Assembly (NCBI GenBank): GCA_947492175.1
Contig: CANLMQ010000019.1
Coordinates: 49,380-113,379, forward strand
Reading direction: 5' to 3'
DNA length: 64,000 nt
Origin: an uncultured Draconibacterium sp.
GTDB lineage: Bacteria; Bacteroidota; Bacteroidia; Bacteroidales; Prolixibacteraceae
Within the stretch, counting starts at the first letter, position 1. Each line of letters begins with the position of its first letter. The position numbers were made by a program, and so were the translations under genes. Shown here piece by piece: positions 26,657 through 36,429 of the stretch. The notes under the pieces are model-generated. The model searched no databases. It was not told the origin of the DNA and saw only the letters and a program-made list of their open reading frames with translations.

Positions 26657-27469
26657 ATGAATAAAACAAGACAAAAACTATACGAGATTATTTTTGAAGC
26701 CGACACGCCGACCGGTAAGCTTTTCGATGTTTCTTTATTGATTGTAATTTTAATCAGTGTGGCACTGGTTATTCTTGAAAGTGTTCCGGACATTAATCAA
26801 AACTACCATCAGGTATTAAAAATATCGGAATGGATTATTACCCTCATTTTTACCATTGAATACATTCTGCGCATTGCCATTGTAAAAAAACCATTGCATT
26901 ATATTTTTAGTTTCTACGGAATAATTGATTTGCTTTCAGTAGTACCAACCTACCTGGGCCTTATTATTGTTGGTTCCCACAGTCTGGTCGTTATACGCAC
27001 ACTTCGTTTGTTGCGAATTTTCCGAATTTTAAAACTAACCCGTTATACACAGGCAGGTCGTTCTTTAGCCAGGGCACTTTGGGCCAGTCGCGCAAAAATT
27101 AGCGTATTTATATTTTTCGTAATGATTTTAGTAATTATTATTGGTACTATAATGTATTTGGCCGAAGGGCCTCAACATGGATTCACCAGTATCCCGCGTG
27201 GAATTTATTGGGCAATTGTTACGCTTACCACCGTTGGATATGGCGATATAAGCCCCGGAACACCACTGGGTCAACTAATTGCCAGCGTAGTTATGATAAT
27301 GGGTTATGCTATAATTGCCGTTCCTACAGGAATTGTTACCGCTGAAATTATCAATCCTACAAAAAAAGAGAATACGCAGGTCTGTCCGCACTGCCTTCAC
27401 TCCACACACGACGATGATGCTGTCTTCTGTAAAAAATGTGGCTCAAAAATAAATCAGGACAAAGAATAA
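26657..27469 (+). CDS. Voltage-gated-type potassium channel with C-terminal zinc ribbon
   Basis: A 270-residue six-helix ion channel. S4 is recognisable from spaced arginines in RTLRLLRIFRILKLTRY near 115-130, the selectivity filter is TTVGYGD near 195, and S6 follows. After S6 there is no RCK domain; instead residues 240-265 form a zinc ribbon with CPHC and CKKC. Kv-like subunits would assemble as a tetramer in the inner membrane and set membrane potential. The zinc-ribbon tail is a less common ending. Stands alone after the hairpin array, with a 174-base gap before thyA. Confidence 0.92.
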   Translation: MNKTRQKLYEIIFEADTPTGKLFDVSLLIVILISVALVILESVPDINQNYHQVLKISEWIITLIFTIEYILRIAIVKKPLHYIFSFYGIIDLLSVVPTYLGLIIVGSHSLVVIRTLRLLRIFRILKLTRYTQAGRSLARALWASRAKISVFIFFVMILVIIIGTIMYLAEGPQHGFTSIPRGIYWAIVTLTTVGYGDISPGTPLGQLIASVVMIMGYAIIAVPTGIVTAEIINPTKKENTQVCPHCLHSTHDDDAVFCKKCGSKINQDKE

Positions 27470-27618
27470 ACTACAAAAAAATAAAGACTGTACTCACCCC
27501 ACCAAACCAACCTCTTTCGGACTGAAACAGAGGTCTGTTAGCTAACATCAAGTTAACAACTCTGAACTTTTGTGGATATTTATATGTATCAATTCTTATA
27601 CTACATTTTTCAAAACTT

Positions 27619-27626
27619 TATTTTTG
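27619..27626 (+). promoter_or_regulatory. Bacteroidota -7 element for thyA-folA
   Basis: TATTTTTG matches TAnnTTTG and lies 17 bases before the thyA ATG, so the leader would be very short. No matching -33 box. Confidence 0.4.
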
Positions 27627-27643
27627 CAGGAAATTGAGAGATT

Positions 27644-28438
27644 ATGAGGCAGTATTTAGATTTATTGGAGACGATTTTAGAGAAGGGAACTGTAAAAGAA
27701 GACCGAACAGGAACAGGTACAATCAGCAGGTTTGGTCACCAAATGCGCTTTGATTTAAGCAAAGGATTCCCGATGGTTACAACTAAAAAACTGCACTTAA
27801 AATCGATTGTTTACGAACTGCTTTGGTTTTTAAAAGGCGATACCAATGTAAAATATTTGCAGGACCACGGAGTTCGTATCTGGAACGAATGGGCAGACGA
27901 CGATGGCAACCTGGGACATATTTACGGCTACCAGTGGCGCAGCTGGCCAACACCCGATGGCAAACACATCGACCAGATAAGTACGGTTTTGGAATCGATT
28001 AAAAATAATCCCGATTCGCGCCGCCATTTGGTTAGTGCCTGGAATGTGGGCGAACTGGATAAAATGAATCTGCCTCCCTGCCATATTCTTTTCCAGTTTT
28101 ATGTGGCCGATGGAAAACTCTCGTGCCAGTTGTACCAACGAAGTGCCGATGTATTTTTAGGTGTACCATTTAATATTGCATCGTATGCCCTTTTAACCAT
28201 GATGATGGCGCAGGCCGCCGGATTACAACCGGGCGATTTTGTACATACTTTTGGAGATGTTCATATTTACTCCAATCACATCGATCAGGTTAAACTTCAG
28301 CTAACACGCGAGCCTTATGCGCTCCCAACCATGAAAATTAATCCCGATGTAAAATGTATATTCGATTATAAATTCGAAGATTTTGAATTGGTAGATTACA
28401 AATCTCACCCACACATTAAAGGAGCTGTTGCGGTATAA
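27644..28438 (+). CDS. thyA: Thymidylate synthase
   Basis: A 264-residue ThyA, identical in length to the Escherichia coli enzyme. Motifs: RTGTGTISRFG near the start, the catalytic cysteine in LPPCHILFQFYV, QRSADVFLGVPFNIASYA, and the folate-binding C-terminus ending KGAVAV. It methylates dUMP with methylene-tetrahydrofolate, producing dihydrofolate, which the next gene product recycles. 26 bases upstream of folA: one operon. Confidence 0.98.
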   Translation: MRQYLDLLETILEKGTVKEDRTGTGTISRFGHQMRFDLSKGFPMVTTKKLHLKSIVYELLWFLKGDTNVKYLQDHGVRIWNEWADDDGNLGHIYGYQWRSWPTPDGKHIDQISTVLESIKNNPDSRRHLVSAWNVGELDKMNLPPCHILFQFYVADGKLSCQLYQRSADVFLGVPFNIASYALLTMMMAQAAGLQPGDFVHTFGDVHIYSNHIDQVKLQLTREPYALPTMKINPDVKCIFDYKFEDFELVDYKSHPHIKGAVAV

Positions 28439-28464
28439 CACACGTACAAAAAATTAAATCACAC

Positions 28465-28965
28465 ATGACAAGTATTCAAAAAAACATTTCGATAATTGTT
28501 GCCATTGCAGAGAATTTTGCCATTGGGAAAAACAATGATTTACTGTTTCATCTTCCAAACGACCTAAAACGTTTTAAAGAAATAACCAGTGGTCATACTA
28601 TAATTATGGGACGCAACACACTATTATCGTTACCGAAATGGCCACTACCCAATCGTCGGCACATCGTTATTACCGATAAAAAAGATGATAATTTCCCGGG
28701 CTGCGAAATTGTTTTCTCGCTTGAGGAAGCAATTGAAAAAGTAAAATCGGAAGAAGAAGCTTTTGTAATTGGCGGAGGAATGATTTACAAACAATTCTAC
28801 CCCATTGCCGGCAAACTGTATTTAACGCTGGTACACAAACCTTTCGAAGCCGACGTTTTCTTTCCTGAAATAGACTATTCTGAATGGAATGAAAATGCGC
28901 GCCAGGATCTGAAAGACGAAAAAAACAATTTTGAATACTCTTATTTAGATTTAGAACGAAAATAA
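28465..28965 (+). CDS. folA: Dihydrofolate reductase
   Basis: A 166-residue DHFR with AIGKNNDLLFHLPNDLKRFK (the substrate-binding loop with the conserved acidic residue), GRNTLLSLPKWPLPNR and VIGGGMIYKQF for NADPH binding. It reduces dihydrofolate generated by ThyA. The thyA-folA pair is a common bacterial arrangement. Confidence 0.97.
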   Translation: MTSIQKNISIIVAIAENFAIGKNNDLLFHLPNDLKRFKEITSGHTIIMGRNTLLSLPKWPLPNRRHIVITDKKDDNFPGCEIVFSLEEAIEKVKSEEEAFVIGGGMIYKQFYPIAGKLYLTLVHKPFEADVFFPEIDYSEWNENARQDLKDEKNNFEYSYLDLERK

Positions 28966-28980
28966 AATCATCCGTTTTCT

Positions 28981-28988
28981 TACATTTG
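28981..28988 (+). promoter_or_regulatory. Possible -7 element for the M14 peptidase gene
   Basis: TACATTTG matches TAnnTTTG in the gap after folA, 108 bases before the peptidase ATG. Isolated match without a -33 box. Confidence 0.3.
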
Positions 28989-29095
28989 AAACACTTTGTG
29001 AGTTGCTTAGTGTTATCTGTGGTACATCAATTTTAAAGTAGCCCGAAATTAATGCTGGTTTCACAAAGATAAATTCCCGTTAAAGTAAGCTGCAA

Positions 29096-30835
29096 ATGAA
29101 ATTGAAACTATCTTTATTAATAACCTTGTTGGGTTTTAGCATTTTATTATTTGCGCAAAAGCCACTTCTAAAACTTAAGTACGAACAAAATTATACGCCT
29201 ACTTATTACGAGGTGATAGAAATGTACAAGCATTTAGATGCTGCCTACGAAAATGCAATGCTGGTTGAAAACGGGTTAACCGACAGCGGAAAGCCACTTC
29301 ACACTTTCATTATTAATAACGAAAAAGAATTTAATCCTGAAAAGATTAAAGCCCATGGGAAGTCAGTACTGCTTATAAACAATGGAATTCATGCCGGCGA
29401 GCCCTGTGGTATTGATGCAAGTTTGGAATTTGCCTACAATATTCTGCGAAATAAAAACGGGTTGTCCGAAATTCTTAACAACACAGTGATAGTTATAATT
29501 CCGGCTTATAGTATTGGTGGCTTGCTAAATCGTAGTGCCTTCAACCGGTCCGGACAGACCACCCCGTACGAAACCGGATTCAGAGGCAATGCCGGAAACT
29601 ACGATTTAAACCGCGACTTTTTGAAATGCGACTCGGAAAATGCAAAAAACTTTAATCGACTTTTTACCCAATGGGACCCTGATGTTTTTTTGGACACCCA
29701 CACAACTAACGGATCGGAGCACCAGTACCATGTTACTTTAATTGCTCCTCAACCCGATATGTTTCCGCCGGTACAAGAAAAATTTATTCGCGAAAAATTA
29801 CTTCCCGAACTTTTCAATAACATGAAAAAAGGGGAATACGAACTGATCCCATATGTAAGCTGGATGTATCCCGATCCCAAACGCGGCATAAAAATGACAC
29901 AGGAAACCGGCCGTTATTCATCGGGCTATGCGAGTCTGTTCAATACGTACGGAATGATGACCGAAAACCACGTATATAAAAATTACTCCGACCGCGTAAA
30001 ATCCTGTTATCAGTTTATTGAAGTACTTGCTCGTTTTACTTCAGATCATTCAGGAGAAATAATCGAAAGCCGGAAAGAAGGTATCCGGGAATCGATGTCA
30101 GCTCCAATGTTCCCAATTAATTTTGAACTGGATACAACTGAATTCACAAAAATTGAGTTTAAAGGCTACGAGGTGGATGAAAAACAAATTAGCCCGGTAA
30201 GCGGGTTACCTCGTTTTGGTTACGATAAAACCTTACCATATACAACCACCATAAAATATTTTGATGTATATAAACCTACGGAAGAAATAAAAATACCCGA
30301 ATATTATGTATTACCACAGGCATGGAAATCGGTGGTTAACCTGTTAAATTTAAACGGTATTGAATACGAAACTCTAAAAAACGACACCACCCTGGAAGTT
30401 GAGGTTTATTATATCGACGAGTATTCTAATGCCCAAAGACCTTACAACGGACACTATTTTCATGAACAAGTATCAACAAAAACCGAAATTCAGAAAATCA
30501 GCTACTATGCAGGAGATTTGATAATTCCGGTTCGCCAGAAAAAAATAAAATACCTGATAGAAACGCTGGAGCCCAAAGCGCGCGACTCGTTCTTTAGATG
30601 GAATTTTTTTGATAATATTCTGGATAACAGAGAATATTTCTCATCGTACGGTTTTGAAGAAAATGCACTGAAATATCTGGACGAACACCCGGAATTTAAA
30701 AAAGAGTTTGAAGCCAAACAAAAATCGGATCCGGAGTTTGCCAAAAACCATCGGGCACAGCTGGCCTATATTTACAACAATACAGAATGGGCCGAAAAAT
30801 CATTTGAACGGTATCCGATCGGGAGAATTTACTAA
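29096..30835 (+). CDS. M14 family zinc carboxypeptidase
   Basis: A 579-residue exported protein with a signal peptide ending near FSILLFAQ. The zinc site is visible: HAGE in INNGIHAGEPCG near residue 100 supplies His and Glu, and DTHTTNGSEHQYH near 201 supplies the third ligand. The catalytic domain occupies roughly residues 35-300; the rest is a Bacteroidota-specific C-terminal part. M14 enzymes remove C-terminal residues from peptides; a periplasmic scavenging or envelope role is likely. Possible own promoter at 28981; shared bidirectional terminator downstream. Confidence 0.9.
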   Translation: MKLKLSLLITLLGFSILLFAQKPLLKLKYEQNYTPTYYEVIEMYKHLDAAYENAMLVENGLTDSGKPLHTFIINNEKEFNPEKIKAHGKSVLLINNGIHAGEPCGIDASLEFAYNILRNKNGLSEILNNTVIVIIPAYSIGGLLNRSAFNRSGQTTPYETGFRGNAGNYDLNRDFLKCDSENAKNFNRLFTQWDPDVFLDTHTTNGSEHQYHVTLIAPQPDMFPPVQEKFIREKLLPELFNNMKKGEYELIPYVSWMYPDPKRGIKMTQETGRYSSGYASLFNTYGMMTENHVYKNYSDRVKSCYQFIEVLARFTSDHSGEIIESRKEGIRESMSAPMFPINFELDTTEFTKIEFKGYEVDEKQISPVSGLPRFGYDKTLPYTTTIKYFDVYKPTEEIKIPEYYVLPQAWKSVVNLLNLNGIEYETLKNDTTLEVEVYYIDEYSNAQRPYNGHYFHEQVSTKTEIQKISYYAGDLIIPVRQKKIKYLIETLEPKARDSFFRWNFFDNILDNREYFSSYGFEENALKYLDEHPEFKKEFEAKQKSDPEFAKNHRAQLAYIYNNTEWAEKSFERYPIGRIY

Positions 30836-30847
30836 CAGATTGAGAAT

Positions 30848-30886
30848 AAAAATGCCGGACTGAAAAATTCAATCCGGCATTTTTTA
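30848..30886. terminator. Bidirectional terminator between the M14 peptidase and ppa
   Basis: A 12-bp stem (30848-30859 with 30873-30884) flanked by A-run on one side and T-run on the other, placed between two convergent stops, so it can serve both strands. Confidence 0.85.
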
Positions 30887-30897
30887 TACATTATTTT

Positions 30898-31563
30898 CTA
30901 CGAAAGTAACTTGCCCAGATTGGCAAACTTTTCGTTATAATCTTCCACCGATCTTTTGATTATTTCGTGTGCTTCTTCAGCATTATACGAACCGGCAATT
31001 TCGGTATCTTTTTCTTCGCCCGGCATATCTTTATACGTTAAAAAGTAATGCTCCAGACGCTGAATCACAATTTCCGGGACCTCCGAAATATCCTTAAAAT
31101 GACCATAAACAGTATCATTTCGAAGCACTGCAATAATTTTATCATCAGCTTCGTTTCCGTCAATCATTCTAAATCCTCCAATTGGAATTGCGTTTACAAG
31201 AAGATCGCCATGGGCAATATTCTTTTCTGTTAAAACACAAATATCAATTGGATCACCGTCTCCAACAATTCCCTTTTTCCCGGTTTTCTCACTACAGTAC
31301 TCTCCTACTTTATTTCCACAAAACGTTTGCGGAATAAAACCATAAAGAGCAGGTACAACATTTGAATATTTTTGCGGCCGGTCGATCCGCAAATAACCAC
31401 TATCCTTATCTATTTCGTACTTAACAGTGTCAGTTGAAACCACTTCGATAAAAGCAGTTAATTCTTCAGGGGCATTATCTCCGATAAAAACACCGTGCCA
31501 GGGATGTGATTTGTAACGAAGTCCCATTAATCGTCCAATGGGATCCGAAATTCTATCTACCAT
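30898..31563 (-). CDS. ppa: Inorganic pyrophosphatase (family I)
   Basis: A 221-residue soluble pyrophosphatase. The family I signature DGDPIDICVL is present with its metal-binding aspartates, and HPWHGV precedes the core. It hydrolyses PPi from biosynthetic reactions in the cytoplasm. The open frame extends to a TTG at 31596; the ATG at 31563 is preferred because it is the first standard start and the extra 11 residues add nothing recognisable. Convergent with the M14 gene. Confidence 0.95.
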   Translation of the reverse strand: MVDRISDPIGRLMGLRYKSHPWHGVFIGDNAPEELTAFIEVVSTDTVKYEIDKDSGYLRIDRPQKYSNVVPALYGFIPQTFCGNKVGEYCSEKTGKKGIVGDGDPIDICVLTEKNIAHGDLLVNAIPIGGFRMIDGNEADDKIIAVLRNDTVYGHFKDISEVPEIVIQRLEHYFLTYKDMPGEEKDTEIAGSYNAEEAHEIIKRSVEDYNEKFANLGKLLS

Positions 31564-31645
31564 ATAGTTAATATTTTGCTTTATTTCTGAAACCAATAGT
31601 AAGCAATTATGTTCAAATATTTGTTTCCGGTGGATTATTATTTTA

Positions 31646-33115
31646 TTAAACTATTGATTTTCCTGCCCGGCCTCCGGCTTTATCAACAGCTGTCACAATT
31701 ATTTCGTTGCCCGTTTCCTTTAGTTCAAATTCGAAAGGCTTACTTTTGAGTAGCTGCGGTTTGTGCTCCACTTTCCCCACCAGCTGTTCATTTACCATTA
31801 TTTCGTAATGAGAAACAGGCGCTTCATCAGCAAGGGCCGATTGCCACGTTAGTTTATTTTCTTCGAGCTTTATATCTCTTGGAGCCGAAAGCTCTTTCTT
31901 CTCGATTGCCTGAAAATAGTTACTTTGAGGTTTTACCGCTCTGGCCTGCTCCTCAATACGTTTTCTTTCTTCCATACTCATTCCGTCAGGAGCAATTTGT
32001 GCTGCATAAAAATTCTGCACAAGTTGGCATTTCACAGGATCATCGTCTATCTGACCAATTCCAATTATTAAAGTATGCACACCAGGTGTTGTAAGCGAAT
32101 ATTCAATAAGTGGTTTACTTGGTAATTCCGGAGTTCCCACCTTTCTAAAAACATCAACCGGAGTTTGCGACCAACGCGGTTCTTTATGATACATGGCAGC
32201 ATCGGCAAAAACTTTCATGCCAATAATCCCCATTCCTTTGGCTTCGGCAATTGGAATTACATTGTGTTGCATGTTCATTTTAGTTTTGTCGTTGGCATTA
32301 ATTGCAATCAACATACCATCTAAAATTCCAAATTCATCGCGCTGAATCATATCCATCATTGCCGGCGGATTGGCATGCCCCGAAAAACCAATATGTTTTA
32401 TAAGTTTCTCATTTTTCGGATTCATTCCTGTATGATTGGTTCCGTCGCGCAAATCGCGCAGAGCGACCAAAGCCCCAAAATTACCATCAGGATTAAGAGG
32501 TGTTTCCAAACCTTCGTAAAGTACATCAACCTCATCGGTGTTGTGCAGCGTATGACAAAGTACCATATCCAGATAAGCTCCTTCAGGATAAAATCCTTTT
32601 CCATCGCCAAAAATCTGAGTAAGCGAACGTTTCACATCGTCAACTGCACATTTTACGTTTTCTCCATTCGACCAGTTATTAACATTTTCGCGTTCCGGCC
32701 AACCGGGTTTTCCCCAGCGCATTCCGGTTTTACTGGTTAACCAGATTGACTCCCGCAATGTTTTGTTATAATTTTCTTTCCCCGGAATCAGGTTTAATTT
32801 CTCAAAAGCAGAATGGAAATGCAACTGGCTTTTCGCATATAAATTCGAAGTATCGAAGTAATTTACTCCCAATTCGAATGCCTTTAAGATAATAGGAACA
32901 GGATCAACATCTTCGGGAGTCCACTGAATGGATGCCTGCCCGCCTAAACCAAGTGTTGTTACATTAAAACCAAGTTTACCAAACGGACGTTTCATTGGCT
33001 CCGGAACTTTTTCAGTATTGCAGGCACCTAAACTCATTGTTGACACTGCAGCCGTTGTTGCTGCCGAAACTTTTATAAAGTTTCTTCTTGATACAGGATA
33101 TTTCTTGTTGTTCAT
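31646..33115 (-). CDS. Tat-exported aldo/keto reductase family protein
   Basis: A 489-residue protein. The N-terminus has a twin-arginine signal (SRRNFIKVSA) followed by a hydrophobic stretch and LGAC at Cys32, so it is probably a Tat-exported lipoprotein. The aldo/keto reductase barrel spans about 40-400, with the catalytic set visible as Asp and Tyr in YFDTSNLY, Lys in LTSKTG and His in LCHTLHNT. The last 90 residues form a fibronectin-like beta domain. Bacteroidota encode many such exported AKRs; the substrate is unknown. The tatC and tatA genes needed for its export are in this window. Confidence 0.9.
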   Translation of the reverse strand: MNNKKYPVSRRNFIKVSAATTAAVSTMSLGACNTEKVPEPMKRPFGKLGFNVTTLGLGGQASIQWTPEDVDPVPIILKAFELGVNYFDTSNLYAKSQLHFHSAFEKLNLIPGKENYNKTLRESIWLTSKTGMRWGKPGWPERENVNNWSNGENVKCAVDDVKRSLTQIFGDGKGFYPEGAYLDMVLCHTLHNTDEVDVLYEGLETPLNPDGNFGALVALRDLRDGTNHTGMNPKNEKLIKHIGFSGHANPPAMMDMIQRDEFGILDGMLIAINANDKTKMNMQHNVIPIAEAKGMGIIGMKVFADAAMYHKEPRWSQTPVDVFRKVGTPELPSKPLIEYSLTTPGVHTLIIGIGQIDDDPVKCQLVQNFYAAQIAPDGMSMEERKRIEEQARAVKPQSNYFQAIEKKELSAPRDIKLEENKLTWQSALADEAPVSHYEIMVNEQLVGKVEHKPQLLKSKPFEFELKETGNEIIVTAVDKAGGRAGKSIV

Positions 33116-33152
33116 AGTTGGTTATTTAATATATAGTGTTTCCTATCCGTTT

Positions 33153-33701
33153 TCAACCTTCATCATTCCTTTTAAACCCAACTCTTTTTCGTGGTTCCGG
33201 GTTTTCATGTTTTTCCATTAACTCATCCAGATAATTAAAAACTAATTCAAGATTTTTGTCCTGACTATGAAGTCTTTGTTTTATTTCTTCGATATCCAGT
33301 TTTAAATGCAGCGTGTCCATTAACATCGAACGCATTTTTATAAATATCTCAATTATTTTAATACTGACTTGTGTTGCCCTACTACTTTTTAATACATTGG
33401 CTACTTGTAATACTCCATGCTCTGTAAACTCAAGTGGGAGGGCACCACCCAAATGTTGTTTTGAAGGTATCGCATTTTGCGATACCATAATTTCAGCTTC
33501 TTCAGTTGATAATTGAAACATAAAGTGCTGCGGAAACTTTTCAATATTCCGGCGAACTTGTTCTCTCAAACGAATTGCTTTTACTTCAAAAAGCTCTGCT
33601 AAATCCTTATCTAGCATAACTTTCTCTCCCCTAATAAAATATATTTTGCTTATTATGGTTTCATCTGGTAAAAGCAAAGCCGCTCGTTTATTTTCGTTCA
33701 T
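33153..33701 (-). CDS. ORF6N domain-containing protein
   Basis: A 182-residue protein. Residues 15-110 make the ORF6N domain (IYFIRGEKVMLDKDLAELF, then LREQVRRNIEKFPQHFMFQL, later LPLEFTEHGVLQVANVL), first seen in phage and baculovirus DNA-binding proteins. A predicted helical region follows (about 120-165). Such proteins are widespread in Bacteroidota chromosomes, often as isolated genes near mobile DNA; no phage genes flank this copy. Function unknown, probably DNA binding. Confidence 0.9.
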   Translation of the reverse strand: MNENKRAALLLPDETIISKIYFIRGEKVMLDKDLAELFEVKAIRLREQVRRNIEKFPQHFMFQLSTEEAEIMVSQNAIPSKQHLGGALPLEFTEHGVLQVANVLKSSRATQVSIKIIEIFIKMRSMLMDTLHLKLDIEEIKQRLHSQDKNLELVFNYLDELMEKHENPEPRKRVGFKRNDEG

Positions 33702-33757
33702 TCCTATTAACTATTTATAACAATTTTGTTTACCAATACTGCTTCTAACAATTTTTT

Positions 33758-35296
33758 TCAACCTCCCCAGTTCTCACGATCCAAACTTCGGTAATGAATG
33801 GCTTCCGACAAATGATGGGCCTGCACATTATCCTCGGCCTCCAAATCGGCAATAGTTCGGGCAACTTTTAAAATACGGTCGTATGCACGGGCCGAAAGCC
33901 CAAGACGATCCATGGCATTCTTTATTAACTCGTGACTTTCTTCATCCAGAATAACATGTTCCCGAATTAATTTCGAACTCATTTGCGCATTGGCATAAAC
34001 TCCTTTATCCTCGGTAAAACGTTCTTCCTGAATTTTCCGGGCCTCTAAAACCCTGACACGAACCGCTTCACTGCTTTCTGACGAATTCATTTCGGCCAGC
34101 TTTTTAAACGGAACGGGAACAACTTCCAGATGAATATCAATTCGATCCAATAACGGACCGGAAATTTTATTGAGGTATTTCTGTACAACTCCCGGAGCAC
34201 AAACACATTCTTTGGTGGGATGATTGTAATAACCACACGGACAAGGATTCATGGATGCAACCAGCATAAAACTTGCCGGGTATTCGACTGAAAACTTCGC
34301 CCTGGAAATGGTGATATTCCGGTCTTCCAAAGGCTGGCGCATAACTTCCAGTACAGTTCGTTTAAACTCAGGAAGTTCGTCGAGAAAAAGTACGCCATTA
34401 TGAGCCAGCGATATCTCACCAGGTTGCGGGTAATTTCCTCCGCCTACCAAAGCCACGTCGGAAATAGTATGATGCGGGCTGCGAAACGGGCGCCTAGTCA
34501 TGAGTGAGGCTTCTTTATCGATTTTTCCAACAACAGAATGAATTTTTGTGGTTTCCAGTGCCTCCTTTAACGAAAACGGAGGAAGTACCGTAGGTATTCG
34601 TTTTGCCAGCATGGTTTTTCCCGACCCGGGCGGGCCAACCAAAATAATATTATGACTTCCGGCAGCTGCAATTTCGAGTGCACGCTTTACATTCTCCTGT
34701 CCTTTCACATCCGAAAAATCGAGCGGATTATTATTAACCTGTGCATAAAACTCGGCCCTTGTATCAATAATCGTTTGTTCTAAATTCTGCTCTCCGTTCA
34801 AAAAGTTAATTACATCAATTATATTTTCAGCCCCGTAAACTTTTAACCGATCTACCACAGCTGCCTCGCGTGCATTCTGCTTGGGAAGAATAAAACCTTC
34901 AAAACCTTCTTTACGCGCATTAATGGCAATGGGTAAAACACCTTTAATGGGCTGCAAAGTTCCATCAAGCGAGAGTTCTCCCATTAAAACATATTTTGAA
35001 AGTGAGGATGATTCGATTTGTTTTGACGCAGCTAAAACCGCAGCAGCAATTGGTAAATCATACGCCGAACCTTCTTTTCGAATATCGGCAGGCGCCATGT
35101 TGATGATAATCTTTTGGCGCGGCCATTTGTATCCATTTAGCCGTAAAGCCGATTCTATCCGTTGCTGACTTTCTTTTACGGCACTGTCGGGCAAACCAAC
35201 CAATAGAAATTTAATTCCGGTGGTAACATCAACTTCAATGGTAATGGTGGTGGCATCGATTCCAAATACTGCACTTCCGAAGGTTTTAACTAACAT
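33758..35296 (-). CDS. YifB/ComM family Mg-chelatase-like AAA ATPase
   Basis: A 512-residue protein with an N-terminal Lon-like fold domain (about 1-165, ending in the NLEQTIID region), a central AAA+ ATPase with Walker A VGPPGSGKTML and Walker B LFLDELPEF, and a C-terminal Mg-chelatase-like domain (about 400-510). Four cysteines around CPCGYYNHPTKECVC form a zinc-binding insertion typical of YifB. ComM, the best-known member, drives branch migration during natural transformation. No competence genes are adjacent. Confidence 0.94.
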   Translation of the reverse strand: MLVKTFGSAVFGIDATTITIEVDVTTGIKFLLVGLPDSAVKESQQRIESALRLNGYKWPRQKIIINMAPADIRKEGSAYDLPIAAAVLAASKQIESSSLSKYVLMGELSLDGTLQPIKGVLPIAINARKEGFEGFILPKQNAREAAVVDRLKVYGAENIIDVINFLNGEQNLEQTIIDTRAEFYAQVNNNPLDFSDVKGQENVKRALEIAAAGSHNIILVGPPGSGKTMLAKRIPTVLPPFSLKEALETTKIHSVVGKIDKEASLMTRRPFRSPHHTISDVALVGGGNYPQPGEISLAHNGVLFLDELPEFKRTVLEVMRQPLEDRNITISRAKFSVEYPASFMLVASMNPCPCGYYNHPTKECVCAPGVVQKYLNKISGPLLDRIDIHLEVVPVPFKKLAEMNSSESSEAVRVRVLEARKIQEERFTEDKGVYANAQMSSKLIREHVILDEESHELIKNAMDRLGLSARAYDRILKVARTIADLEAEDNVQAHHLSEAIHYRSLDRENWGG

Positions 35297-35422
35297 AAAC
35301 GGGGATTTTATTGATAATCAGTTAAAATTAAGGAATTTGAGCGAAAATTAAAACCCAAACGGGAGATAACATAAATTTGGAAATAAGTAATACGAACGGA
35401 ACAAAGAAAGTGTCCCAAGAAA

Positions 35423-36352
35423 CTAGTATAACTTTTTTCGTTTTACCAGATACGAAAATAAAACCTGCTGAAAATCCTTATTAATATCAGCTTCTGCCAG
35501 ATCAATCTGATACTGACCACATTTCACTTTCAAGTCTTCGAAATAATTCTTAATTGTTGAAACGTAATGCTTTTTCACCTCCCAGGGATTAAACTTAACC
35601 ACTTGTCCACTTTCTAAATCAACGAATCTGTGTGGCCGGTTATTAAAATCGAACTCACGCTCCAATGTATGGTCGGTTACGTGGAAAAGAATTACCTCGT
35701 GTTTATTGTATCGCAGGTGTTGAAGAGCGGAAAAAAGTTCATCGGTTTTAGAACCATCCAACATATCGCTAAAAATAATGACCAATGAACGTTTATGAAT
35801 ATTCTCAGCAATTTGATGCAATACCTGTGTTGTATTTGTGCTTTTTCGGAGCCTGGCATTTTCCGGCTGTATCAATTTTGATAATTCGCCATACATAAGC
35901 TCGGCATTTACCGAAGAAATACGAGGATCTGTATGAAATTCAATTTCATCAGAAAAAAGTGTTAGGCCAACGGCATCGCGCTGCTTTCGCATTAAATAAA
36001 TTAAAGCAGCAGCTGTATAAACCGAAAAAGCAAGTTTGTTTTGAAGGTGTTTTTTCCCTTTGGAATACGGGAAAAGCATGGATGAAGAAGTATCGATAAC
36101 CAGTTGACAGCGAAGATTTGTTTCCTCTTCGTATTGTTTTACAAACAATTTGTCGGTACGGGCAAACAATTTCCAGTCGATGTGTTTAGTTGACTCCCCC
36201 TGGTTATAAAGACGATGTTCGGCAAACTCCACCGAAAATCCATGAAACGGACTTCGATGCAAGCCGGTTATAAAACCTTCAACCACCTCGTGTGCGATTA
36301 AGCCCAGGTTATCGAACTGGTGAAACTGTTCTATGTCGAAAACATTCTTCAA
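35423..36352 (-). CDS. DUF58 domain-containing protein
   Basis: A 309-residue protein with the DUF58 core GESTKHIDWKLFARTDKLFV near residue 55 and a von Willebrand A-like domain with DTSSSML near 90. DUF58 genes normally follow a MoxR AAA ATPase gene and precede BatA-type VWA genes, taking part in a chaperone-like or stress role. Here neither partner is adjacent; the gene lies between comM-like and trxA. Function is not established. Confidence 0.9.
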   Translation of the reverse strand: MKNVFDIEQFHQFDNLGLIAHEVVEGFITGLHRSPFHGFSVEFAEHRLYNQGESTKHIDWKLFARTDKLFVKQYEEETNLRCQLVIDTSSSMLFPYSKGKKHLQNKLAFSVYTAAALIYLMRKQRDAVGLTLFSDEIEFHTDPRISSVNAELMYGELSKLIQPENARLRKSTNTTQVLHQIAENIHKRSLVIIFSDMLDGSKTDELFSALQHLRYNKHEVILFHVTDHTLEREFDFNNRPHRFVDLESGQVVKFNPWEVKKHYVSTIKNYFEDLKVKCGQYQIDLAEADINKDFQQVLFSYLVKRKKLY

Positions 36353-36360
36353 GCCAAATG

Positions 36361-36413
36361 AAAATAAAAACTGTCATTTCAATCCATCAAACGAGAGATA
36401 GAAACGACAGTTT
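36361..36413 (-). terminator. Terminator after trxA
   Basis: Minus-strand hairpin with 13-base arms (36401-36413 and 36368-36380, one wobble) around a 20-base loop and a T-rich tail, beginning 17 bases past the trxA stop. Confidence 0.6.
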
Positions 36414-36429
36414 AACTATTTAAAATATC

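Noticed and set aside
27500..27540. Possible terminator after the K+ channel gene (CCTCT...AGAGG)
   Set aside because: The stem is broken by a bulge and lacks a T-run.
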